NCBI RefSeq assembly: GCF_024296865.1
Contig: NZ_CP101134.1
Coordinates: forward strand, 62,001-126,000
Length of the DNA: 64,000 nt
Source of the DNA: Sphingobacterium sp. LZ7M1
GTDB taxonomy: Bacteria > Bacteroidota > Bacteroidia > Sphingobacteriales > Sphingobacteriaceae
Reading direction: 5' to 3'
In this document: piece after piece, positions 26,532 to 34,540 of the stretch
How positions within the stretch are numbered: position 1 is the first letter of the stretch
Layout of the letters: every line of letters begins with the position of its first letter
The notes under the pieces: generated by a model
What the model saw: only the letters and a program-made list of their open reading frames with translations
Told to the model about the DNA's origin: nothing
The model's database searches: none
Translations under genes and position numbers: made by a program

Positions 26532-29500
26532 TTACCCCTTCACACCCTTCAAATACTCTGAAGGAGTCTCCCCAAATTCTTTCTTGAACGCTGAAGTAAA
26601 ATAGGAAGACGAGGAAATCCCTACCCGATACATCACCTGTGTTATCGTAGTATCCTCGCTCAGCAGGATCTGTCGAGCGCGGTCCATCCGGACCTTGCGC
26701 ACATATTCAGAGATATTATTTCCAGTGATTTCCTTGATCTTTTTATAGAATTTTGACTGGCTCATGCCCATTTCCCTACTCAAAACCTCCACCTTGAGGT
26801 TGGGGTCGTCCAGATGCTTTTCTAAAATAGCCATAAGCGTATGCATGAAGACCTCTTCTCTTTTTTGCTGAACCACGGATGCCGCAGAGTGCTGGAAATC
26901 TAGAATATGTCTTTCTTTCTGGTTTTTTCCCAGCATAAAAAGATTCGCAATGGTCAACCTGAGCAATTGCATACTGAAAGGTTTGGTCAGATAGACATTC
27001 GCCCCATGTGCTAGGCCTTCCAACCGGGTAGCTGTCTCTTCCTTTGCCGTCAGCATAATTATAGGGATATGGCTGTAGGCTGGGGTATCCTTCAAGGTTT
27101 GACAGAACGCCATTCCATCCATTTTAGGCATCATCAGGTCGCTTATGATCAGGCCGGGTAGCTGATCTTCCATCATTTCCAATGCCTGTTCACCATTTTC
27201 AGCCTCCAATATTTCGTAGTCCTGCTCAAGGTTCTCTTTGACAAATGTTCGCAGTTCCCTGTCATCATCAATCAAGAGTATCCTCTCAGCATGAGGCAAA
27301 TGCTTTTGAGGTTCGTTAACATTAATGCTCAAGTCTTCCTGCTTTGTGGCAAGCTGCCCTTCATACCCCTTCAGTCCTGGACTGTCTTGATATGAAATCT
27401 CATCCGAACGATATTCAGATCTCCGATAGGGAATACTCACAATGATTTCCGTACCGACATCCTTTCGGCTATATACATTGATATATCCGCGATGATGGCT
27501 CACCAAGCTCTTGACGAAAGCAAGCCCTATTCCGGAACCCATATGTTCATTTGAAATCCTGTAAAAGCGCTCAAAAAGTCCTTTGGAGGCCTCTTTGTGG
27601 ATGCCGATTCCTTGGTCGGCAACTAGGATATGGCAATAATGCACATTGGGGAGGGCTTGGTTGATCTGCAATAGATGGTCCAAACCGGTCTGATGGTACT
27701 TGAGGCTGCTTAACAGTGAAAACCTGACCGTACTTTGGTCAGGAGAAAACTTAAAGGCATTGTCCAGCAGATTGAGCATGATTTTTTCAATAACTTTTCT
27801 ATCGCAATAGGCGATTTTCTGTATCTGCGGTAGCTCGAGCTGCAGCTTCATGTTTCGCTGCAAAGCCAATTCCGCAAAATCCTCGGCAATGTCACTCAGC
27901 AGGACATTCATATTGCTCAGGCTTACCTGCAAGGTCCGCAAACCACTTTCAATCTTTTGGAAATCCATGACTTCATTGATCAGACCGGAAAGCCGTTCTG
28001 CATTCCTTTCCATCAGGCGATGGCTTTTTTCTAAATGCTGGTTGTTCCTTATGTTCTCCAATGCACCCATGATCAGGGTAAGAGGAGCCCTAAATTCATG
28101 GGAAATATTGGTAAAGAACTGCGATTGTACATCATGGATTTCTTCCTGCTGCAAGCTCTTGAGCTTACGGATTTCCAGGTTACGGTATAAGAGCAGGTAG
28201 AAACTGGCTATACCCAGTGCCAGGCTGACGATTATCACCTTGAACCACCAACGCTGCCAAAAAGGAGGGAGGATACTGATCTTGATACCCTTCCCCGTTT
28301 CATTCCATACGCCGTCATTGTTCGCTGCCTTGACCATAAAGATATAATCCCCCGGACTGAGGTTGGTATAAGTAACGGACCTGACATCTTTTACATAATT
28401 CCAATCCTTGTCCAAGCCCAGCATCTTATAGGCAAATTGATTTTTAGGGCTAGCAATAAAGTTCAAAGCCGTATAGGCGATAGTGAAAGTTGCTTGATCG
28501 TGGGCTAATGTGATTTCATCCGTTGCTGCTATCTGTTGGGTCAATGGAGAATGTTCCTGATGGGGTTTCTGGCTTTTATGCGAAATTTGAAAGTCTGTAA
28601 AATAAATATCTGGGGCAACAAGGTTGGTTTCGATATGACCTGGGTCCAATACATTGAATCCATTGTAACCTCCGAAAAGCAGTTCCCCAGAACTGGTCTT
28701 AAGGGCGGTATTAGGGCCGAATTCCATGCCTTGCAGGCCATCATTTAAATTGAAATGCTTGATATCCTTGGTCTGCAGATGGTAACGGAACAAGCCGTTT
28801 TTACTGCTGATCCACAGATTTCCACGATCGTCCTCCAAGATTCCCTGTATTGCTTCATCCCTCAAGGTTGATTCAGGGAACTCGGGTACCATTCGATCTG
28901 TTGCTTGGTCATACTGAAACAAACCCTCCTGACCAAACCATAACCTATTTTTGCTATCCCTATAAATTACCCTTACAGCATTGGTGGACGCAGGATAATT
29001 TGGAATCTCTGCGAAATTATATTCCTTTAGGTTTTGGGTCTTTGGATCATAGCAATGGAGGATCCCGCCATCGGCTCCTAGCCATAACCTGCCCTGCGCA
29101 TCCTCCTCTATGCTGTAATAACTCTGTTCCGTGCCTATCTTCGGGTTATTATGGTTTGTCCAGTTGACCTTTTTGAAGCTGCTCTTTTGAGGGTTAAAGA
29201 GATTTAGCCCGCCATAGGAGGTGGCAACCCAAAGATTGCCCTTACTGTCTTCAAATACCCGCCAAACGTAGTTGGAACTGATGGATTGCACATTGCCATC
29301 CTCATGCATAAACCGTTTGAACTTACCCGTCTTTCGATCAAACAAGTTCAAGCCACCGCCCCAAGTACTGACCCATAAATTGCCTTCACGGTCTTTCATG
29401 ATATGCAAGATTGCATTCGAACCGATGCTGTTTGCATTTGTAGGACTGTGCCTGTAATAGCGGAACCGATCAGTTTTCCTATCCCAACTGTTTAGGCCCG

Positions 29501-30665
29501 CCCCATCGGTCCCTATGAGGATGGTGCCGTCGCTATCCTCAAAAAATGACTTAACATCCTTATAGCTCAAGTCCCGAAATGGAATTCCATCTCCATAAAA
29601 CTCAAAATTGTCCATCAAGGGATTGAAATAGTTTATCCCAGACCGATGGGTCCCTAACCAGATATTTCCCTGCCTATCCTCAAAGATTGAGGAAATGGTT
29701 TTTTGGGATACGCCATTTAGACTTCTGAGTGGATTCTCATAATGATGGAACCTGTCTTCCCTTTCTAGATATAGATTCAGACCACCGTTTTCTGTGCCGA
29801 CCCACACTTGGTTTTGCTGATCCACCTCCAAACTTTTGATCACATTGCTAGAGATGCTCCTGTTGTCCAATGGATCATGGACATATTGATGTACACGCTG
29901 ATTGCCGGCCTGTATTTTGAATACGCCTTGACCAGAAGTTCCGATCCAGATATTTCCATGCCGGTCTTCCTGGATGACCTGTGCTTCTTTGATCTTGGCC
30001 AATAAGGGGTAAGTCTGCTCAGCCCGGCTAATCGAGCCATTGGAGGCTTTCAGATATAGACCATGCTCCCGCGTACCAATCCATAGCCTATTTTTATTAT
30101 CCACGAAAAGGACCCCAAATTGATTCTTGGGACCGTTTTTGAGGTCTGCATGTTCGGGTATATACCCCTGGAATTTATGCTCCTTTTTGGAATGAATAAA
30201 CAGACCTTCATTACTGGATACCCAGAGCGTGCCTGCTTGATCTTCAACCAGCCCATGGATATTGTTACCGACCTTCGTCGAATTAAAGAAATAAGGTGTA
30301 AAGGTATCGTCCAAGGGGTTGTAAAGGTTTAAACCATTGGAACTCGAAACCCACAGCCGACCTTGTCGGTCAAGGTACAGATCATTGATGAAATTGTCGC
30401 TTAAGCTTTGTGGGTCTTTATAGTTGTTCTTATATATCCGGAATTGATATCCATCATACCGGTTTAGACCATCCTCTGTTCCAAACCAGATAAATCCATC
30501 TCTATCCTGCACGATAGCCTCAATGGCGCTACTGGAAAGCCCATCCTCAATACTCAGCTGGCTAAACTTTATCCTAGTCTTGGTTTGCGAACTAACCCTC
30601 GATACGTGAATATAACACAGACATAGGATAGAAAAAAAGGTAAGGAACTTGTACATTTTTTTCAC
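26532..30665 (-). CDS. Hybrid two-component system regulator (one-piece sensor kinase/AraC)
   Basis: 1377 aa starting at a GTG (an ATG three codons later is the alternative). Signal peptide, about 14 propeller repeats (for example DRDGFIWFGTEDGLNRYDGY, DRQGNIWLGTHRSGINYFNP) to about residue 700, Y_Y_Y domain at about 725-795, membrane segment about 807-827. Then HisKA with His856 (NISHEFRAPLTL), HATPase with Asn969 (LLDNAFKF), DQGIGI and GSGIGLAF, receiver domain about 1127-1240 with Asp1176 (ISDLMMPKMDG) and Lys in LTKPF, and AraC HTH about 1280-1377. All key residues are present, so it should work. HTCS proteins sense oligosaccharides in the periplasm and activate a neighbouring susC/D locus, but no such operon adjoins it here. 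Confidence 0.95.
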   Translation of the reverse strand: MKKMYKFLTFFSILCLCYIHVSRVSSQTKTRIKFSQLSIEDGLSSSAIEAIVQDRDGFIWFGTEDGLNRYDGYQFRIYKNNYKDPQSLSDNFINDLYLDRQGRLWVSSSNGLNLYNPLDDTFTPYFFNSTKVGNNIHGLVEDQAGTLWVSSNEGLFIHSKKEHKFQGYIPEHADLKNGPKNQFGVLFVDNKNRLWIGTREHGLYLKASNGSISRAEQTYPLLAKIKEAQVIQEDRHGNIWIGTSGQGVFKIQAGNQRVHQYVHDPLDNRSISSNVIKSLEVDQQNQVWVGTENGGLNLYLEREDRFHHYENPLRSLNGVSQKTISSIFEDRQGNIWLGTHRSGINYFNPLMDNFEFYGDGIPFRDLSYKDVKSFFEDSDGTILIGTDGAGLNSWDRKTDRFRYYRHSPTNANSIGSNAILHIMKDREGNLWVSTWGGGLNLFDRKTGKFKRFMHEDGNVQSISSNYVWRVFEDSKGNLWVATSYGGLNLFNPQKSSFKKVNWTNHNNPKIGTEQSYYSIEEDAQGRLWLGADGGILHCYDPKTQNLKEYNFAEIPNYPASTNAVRVIYRDSKNRLWFGQEGLFQYDQATDRMVPEFPESTLRDEAIQGILEDDRGNLWISSKNGLFRYHLQTKDIKHFNLNDGLQGMEFGPNTALKTSSGELLFGGYNGFNVLDPGHIETNLVAPDIYFTDFQISHKSQKPHQEHSPLTQQIAATDEITLAHDQATFTIAYTALNFIASPKNQFAYKMLGLDKDWNYVKDVRSVTYTNLSPGDYIFMVKAANNDGVWNETGKGIKISILPPFWQRWWFKVIIVSLALGIASFYLLLYRNLEIRKLKSLQQEEIHDVQSQFFTNISHEFRAPLTLIMGALENIRNNQHLEKSHRLMERNAERLSGLINEVMDFQKIESGLRTLQVSLSNMNVLLSDIAEDFAELALQRNMKLQLELPQIQKIAYCDRKVIEKIMLNLLDNAFKFSPDQSTVRFSLLSSLKYHQTGLDHLLQINQALPNVHYCHILVADQGIGIHKEASKGLFERFYRISNEHMGSGIGLAFVKSLVSHHRGYINVYSRKDVGTEIIVSIPYRRSEYRSDEISYQDSPGLKGYEGQLATKQEDLSINVNEPQKHLPHAERILLIDDDRELRTFVKENLEQDYEILEAENGEQALEMMEDQLPGLIISDLMMPKMDGMAFCQTLKDTPAYSHIPIIMLTAKEETATRLEGLAHGANVYLTKPFSMQLLRLTIANLFMLGKNQKERHILDFQHSAASVVQQKREEVFMHTLMAILEKHLDDPNLKVEVLSREMGMSQSKFYKKIKEITGNNISEYVRKVRMDRARQILLSEDTTITQVMYRVGISSSSYFTSAFKKEFGETPSEYLKGVKG

Positions 30666-30948
30666 TATGAATTAGGATGGGTCATTTAAAAATAATGAAA
30701 TTAAAATTTATTTAATAATAAATGTTTTAAACAGTAGTTTAAATTTTCCGTTGTTTTTATCTCTTTTTGAGCCATTTACCCATTAAAATAAACCAGCAGT
30801 TTGTTTCCGTATCTATCGTTGATCCTGGAAGGAAATGTCAATTCAAGCAAAAAGAAAAACGCATACAGCAAAAGGTTCCAGCCTGAAATCACTCAATTTG
30901 GATATTCAATATGGATCCAAAGAATTTGATAACCATTATAAGAAAACA

Positions 30949-31500
30949 ATGAAAAGTGTGAACATTTTTGTGCTGAACGCCTGCTTTATTAATACCTGTC
31001 CATTATTCCTTCATTCGTGTAACAACACAGAGGAGGATGTGGAAGAAGTAAAAGCACCGAAGGCTAATTTTTCATGTGAAGTAGATAAGGAAGCGAAGTT
31101 TTCGGTCCATTTCAAGAATGAATCCCAAAATTATAGCTACTTATCGTGGGACTTTGGCGACAAAACCGGAAAATCAAGTGAGGGAAACCCAACCTATACC
31201 TACAAAACTGTTGGAATCTATAAAGTAACGCTTACCAGTACCAATGCCGAAGGAGAAACCGACAAAAAAACCATCGATGTCAAAAACTCCTCCGGCACTA
31301 CCAACGGCAGTGTATCTGGCCACCCTGTACCTATTGCTGATATAGGTACAGAGAGGAAACAGATATTCTATGATGATTTTACCAAGGATGCTGAAATAGG
31401 AACTTGGGGAGAAGCCACTGATCCAGAAAAATCGTTTACGTTGGCGAACAAGGCAAGCAATGTCGATTGGGATGCCGTTTATAGTTATAATGCTAGTTAA
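30949..31500 (+). CDS. Short PKD-domain lipoprotein, possibly truncated
   Basis: 183 aa from the ATG at 30949, chosen for its lipoprotein signal (LFLHSC, Cys24); the frame is open 38 codons further upstream. One PKD domain at about residues 35-115, with the typical YLSWDFGDKTGKSSEGNPTY and YKVTLTSTNAEGETDKK. After a Ser/Gly-rich linker there is a new domain start, IFYDDFTKDAEIGTWGEATD, which looks like the first strands of a lamin-G/concanavalin-like fold, but the protein stops 45 residues later. Inference: a truncated surface glycan-binding protein. It is divergent from the HTCS gene and may be the last survivor of a lost utilisation locus. Confidence 0.6.
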   Translation: MKSVNIFVLNACFINTCPLFLHSCNNTEEDVEEVKAPKANFSCEVDKEAKFSVHFKNESQNYSYLSWDFGDKTGKSSEGNPTYTYKTVGIYKVTLTSTNAEGETDKKTIDVKNSSGTTNGSVSGHPVPIADIGTERKQIFYDDFTKDAEIGTWGEATDPEKSFTLANKASNVDWDAVYSYNAS

Positions 31501-31528
31501 TTAATTAAGTTTCATCAATGCTCGCAGG

Positions 31529-31570
31529 AAAGCCTGGCTGTTTTTGAATAGTCGGGCTTTTGCTTTTTTT
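31529..31570 (+). terminator. Terminator after the PKD lipoprotein
   Basis: AAAGCCTGGCT pairs with AGTCGGGCTTT (two weak positions), followed by TGCTTTTTTT, about 30 bp past the stop. Confidence 0.7.
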
Positions 31571-31636
31571 GGCTGATTTTTGCCCTGCAAATGACCAGAT
31601 TTTTAGCATTGATTTTCCTGCGTTTATAGGGGTTTT

Positions 31637-31735
31637 ATTCGAGACTCATTCGAGACACATTCGGGAAATGCTCAGGTTTGCTAGCAGAATGAGTCTGGCC
31701 AGTTCGGGCGTGCTGAGATGATTCCCGAATATGGG
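31637..31735. repeat. Palindromic 11-bp-unit repeat, copy B
   Basis: Left arm has three units ATTCGAG-ACTC, ATTCGAG-ACAC, ATTCGGG-AAAT at an exact 11-bp period. CTCAG at the inner end of the left arm is matched by CTGAG before the right arm ATTCCCGAATATGGG. The central CCAGTTCGGGCGTG at 31699-31712 is shared with copy C at 13 of 14 positions. Confidence 0.7.
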
Positions 31736-32013
31736 TAAAACAAGGTCCAAGTGGAAAGATCCAAGACCAGCATGTTTTAATAAATAGGCTGGGAATGCAG
31801 ATTGGTTTTTTAGTTCTTCATTATTAGCATCTTATGTCTGCTGGAACCTTATGTTCTCCGTGGAACATCTTGTGTAAACCTGTAGCAGTTGGTCTGAATA
31901 TTAGAAAAGGGATTAAAAGTTGCGATCGACTTATGCTCAGGAGCAAAGAAATTAGCGGTTTAGCCTTTTTATTTCTAAGCATATTTTTTCCTATCTTTCT
32001 TAAAAAATCAATT
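31736..32013. other. Upstream region of the FAD dehydrogenase
   Basis: About 280 bp between the palindromic repeat and the chosen dehydrogenase start. The dehydrogenase frame stays open 60 codons upstream, but those codons (GTLCSPWNILCKPVAVG) do not look like a flavoprotein N terminus. Promoter presumably here; no motif can be fixed. Confidence 0.4.
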
Positions 32014-33675
32014 ATGAGCCAATCCACTACCCTAATCATTGGAACTGGCCTTTCGGGTTTAGTTGCGGCCTATGAGATCACTAAAGCCGGCAAAAAGGTC
32101 ATTATGTTGGATCAAGAGAACAGGAATAACTTGGGCGGTCAAGCTTTTTGGTCTTTCGGTGGTCTGTTTTTTATCGATTCGCCGGAACAAAGAAGGCTAT
32201 CGGTAAAGGATTCCTTTGCATTGGCAAGGCAGGACTGGATGGGGAGTGCAGCATTTGATAGGCCGGAGGACCATTGGCCAAGGCAATGGGCAGAGGCTTA
32301 CCTGAAATTTGCCCATCAGGAAAAGTATGCCTATGTCAAGGGCTTGGGGATGCGGTTCTTCCCGATTGTGGGCTGGGCTGAAAGAGGAGATGGTCGGTCA
32401 CAGGGACATGGGAATTCGGTTCCTCGATTCCATATCACCTGGGGAACAGGTCCTGGAGTAGTGAAGCCTTTTGCGGAACATGCCCTAGAAATGGAGAAGA
32501 AAGGTTTATTGGAGTTTAAGTTTAGGCATCAGGTAAACAGAATGGAGGTGGTTTCTGATGATACGATCAAGCTGTTCGGCAATCAATTGCAGGAGGATGA
32601 TGCAGAAAGAGGGAAGGCAAGCAATAGAGAGGTTATCGGCTCCTTTGAGTTTGAGGTAAACAGGGTGGTTATTGCCAGTGGTGGAATCGGGGCGAATCTG
32701 GAGATGGTGAAGAAGCAATGGCCAGAGAGGTTGGGCACCGCTCCGGAAAGGATGGTCTGTGGCGTGCCGGCCTATGTGGATGGCAAGATGTTGCAAGCAG
32801 CAGAAGAAGCCAACGTACGATTGATCAACAAGGACCGGATGTGGCATTATACGGAAGGTCTGGAAAACTGGGCGCCCATCTGGCCTAATCATGGTATCCG
32901 TATCCTTCCGGGGCCTTCATCGATTTGGTTGGATGCCTATGGAAGCCGATTGCCGGCGCCATATTATCCGGGATTCGATACACTGGGAACACTTAAACAT
33001 ATACAAGGAACAGGGAAAAGCTATTCCTGGTTTATATTGAACCAAAGTATTATCAAAAAGGAATTTGCACTTTCAGGATCGGAACAAAACCCAGACCTGA
33101 CCAATAAAGACTATAAACTGATCGTGAAGAGGCTCTTTGGGAAAAAAGCGACCGCGCCCGTGGAAGCATTTAAGGAGCATGGGAAGGATTTTATTGTATC
33201 AGATTCCATCGAAGACCTTGTGGAGCGCATGAACAAGCTCAGTGGTGAAAACCTCTTGAAGCTGGAAGATGTGCGTGCTATCGTGGAAGCGCGGGATTTG
33301 GAATTGGACAATAAGTTCAGCAAGGATTTTCAGGTCAGCTACCTACAGAATACCCGACGTTACTTTGGCGACAGGATCGCGCGAACGGCAAAACCCCATA
33401 AGATATTAGATCCCCATCATTACCCTTTGATTGCCGTACGGTTGAACATCCTGACCCGAAAAACCCTTGGTGGGATAGAAACCAACCTAAATGGTCAGGC
33501 CTTTCATCATTCTGGAACCTGCATTCCAAACCTATTTGCGGTAGGAGAAGCCGCTGGATTTGGTGGTGGTGGGATGCATGGTTACAATTCCCTGGAAGGT
33601 ACATTTTTGGGCGGTTGTATTTTCACGGGAAAGATGGTTGGGCACTACATTGCTAACTTGCCTCAGGATAGGTAA
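32014..33675 (+). CDS. FAD-binding dehydrogenase (fumarate reductase/ketosteroid dehydrogenase superfamily)
   Basis: 553 aa from the ATG at 32014, which places the dinucleotide motif GTGLSG at residues 10-15, as expected in this family; Asp33/Glu35 end the second strand. A GGQAFWSFGG segment contacts FAD, RVVIASGGIGAN closes the first nucleotide domain, and the C-terminal GEAAGFGGGGMHGYNSLEGT followed by FLGG is the second FAD-binding element. No signal peptide, so cytoplasmic. Relatives are annotated as FAD-binding dehydrogenases related to 3-ketosteroid-delta1-dehydrogenase; the substrate is not known. It is followed by a TetR regulator and by transport and oxidation genes, suggesting a catabolic role. 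Confidence 0.85.
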   Translation: MSQSTTLIIGTGLSGLVAAYEITKAGKKVIMLDQENRNNLGGQAFWSFGGLFFIDSPEQRRLSVKDSFALARQDWMGSAAFDRPEDHWPRQWAEAYLKFAHQEKYAYVKGLGMRFFPIVGWAERGDGRSQGHGNSVPRFHITWGTGPGVVKPFAEHALEMEKKGLLEFKFRHQVNRMEVVSDDTIKLFGNQLQEDDAERGKASNREVIGSFEFEVNRVVIASGGIGANLEMVKKQWPERLGTAPERMVCGVPAYVDGKMLQAAEEANVRLINKDRMWHYTEGLENWAPIWPNHGIRILPGPSSIWLDAYGSRLPAPYYPGFDTLGTLKHIQGTGKSYSWFILNQSIIKKEFALSGSEQNPDLTNKDYKLIVKRLFGKKATAPVEAFKEHGKDFIVSDSIEDLVERMNKLSGENLLKLEDVRAIVEARDLELDNKFSKDFQVSYLQNTRRYFGDRIARTAKPHKILDPHHYPLIAVRLNILTRKTLGGIETNLNGQAFHHSGTCIPNLFAVGEAAGFGGGGMHGYNSLEGTFLGGCIFTGKMVGHYIANLPQDR

Positions 33676-33798
33676 ACAGAAAACTTCCTCAACAATAGTT
33701 TCTAAATATCAAGCGGAAGCCTTGATAATCAGTGGATTTTTGAGCATTTTTAAAAACAATAATCGAAATTTTGTTTAAAAACGGATGTGTTCAACCAG

Positions 33799-33831
33799 TT
33801 TTTCAAATATTTTAACAAATTGTTTGAAAAA
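33799..33831. promoter_or_regulatory. Inverted repeat upstream of the TetR gene, candidate operator
   Basis: Perfect 9-bp arms TTTTTCAAA (33799-33807) and TTTGAAAAA (33823-33831) with a 15-bp spacer. The spacer and right arm contain a near-palindrome AACAAATTGTT at 33814-33824. It lies 32 bp before the regulator ATG, as expected for TetR autoregulation. AT-rich composition means chance cannot be excluded. Confidence 0.5.
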
Positions 33832-33862
33832 TGAAAAACTATTATTTAACTTTAGTCAAGCG

Positions 33863-34462
33863 ATGAATAAAAGAGAACAGGTAAAGAGTCGGATCGAACA
33901 GGCCGCGATGGAATGTTTTGAGCGCTATGGTTTAGATAAAACCACTTTAGAAGATATTGCGAAGGCCGTTGGGCTGAATAAAACATCGTTGTATTATTAT
34001 TACAAAAAGAAGGAGGACATATTTATCGAGGTTGCCCTGCGCGAAGGAGAAAAATATATCCAAACTCTACAAGAAGCTACAGCAGAGAAGACCGAGATCG
34101 AGGATTGTGTGGCCTTTTATCTGGAGTCAAGGTTCAATTACTACACCCAGGTGTTGAATATGAACCGCGTTTCGGTTGAGACCTTGCACAAACTTCTGCC
34201 TAGATTTTTTGAACTGTATGATGCCCTGATGCATCGTGAAAAGGAATTCTTGACGGCCCTTTTGGAAAAGGCCATCCAAGAGAAGAAGATCAGGATGAAA
34301 GATCCAAAGGAAGTGGCTTCCGTACTGATCAATTTCACCGATGCGCTGAAGCATAATGTTGAGCAACAAGCTATTCTCAAGAGAGAAACCAATATAGACT
34401 ATACTCAGAGCCTTAAAGACATAAAGACCCTCGTGACTTTAATATTTGAAGGAATAAAATAG
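33863..34462 (+). CDS. TetR-family transcriptional regulator
   Basis: 199 aa from the ATG at 33863. N-terminal TetR HTH at about residues 8-55: AAMECFERYGLDKTTLEDIA followed by KAVGLNKTSLYYYYKKKEDI. The C-terminal ligand domain is all helical with no further recognisable motif. TetR proteins are usually repressors released by a small hydrophobic ligand. It sits between the FAD dehydrogenase and the TonB receptor on the same strand, with an inverted repeat in front of it, so it likely controls itself and the adjoining uptake/oxidation genes. The ligand is unknown. It ends with TAG. Confidence 0.9.
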   Translation: MNKREQVKSRIEQAAMECFERYGLDKTTLEDIAKAVGLNKTSLYYYYKKKEDIFIEVALREGEKYIQTLQEATAEKTEIEDCVAFYLESRFNYYTQVLNMNRVSVETLHKLLPRFFELYDALMHREKEFLTALLEKAIQEKKIRMKDPKEVASVLINFTDALKHNVEQQAILKRETNIDYTQSLKDIKTLVTLIFEGIK

Positions 34463-34540
34463 ACTAAGCAGATCCCCAAGGTAATTGAGTTTATGGAGCT
34501 TGTTTGTAATTGTAACGAATTATAAACTAACCAAATAACC

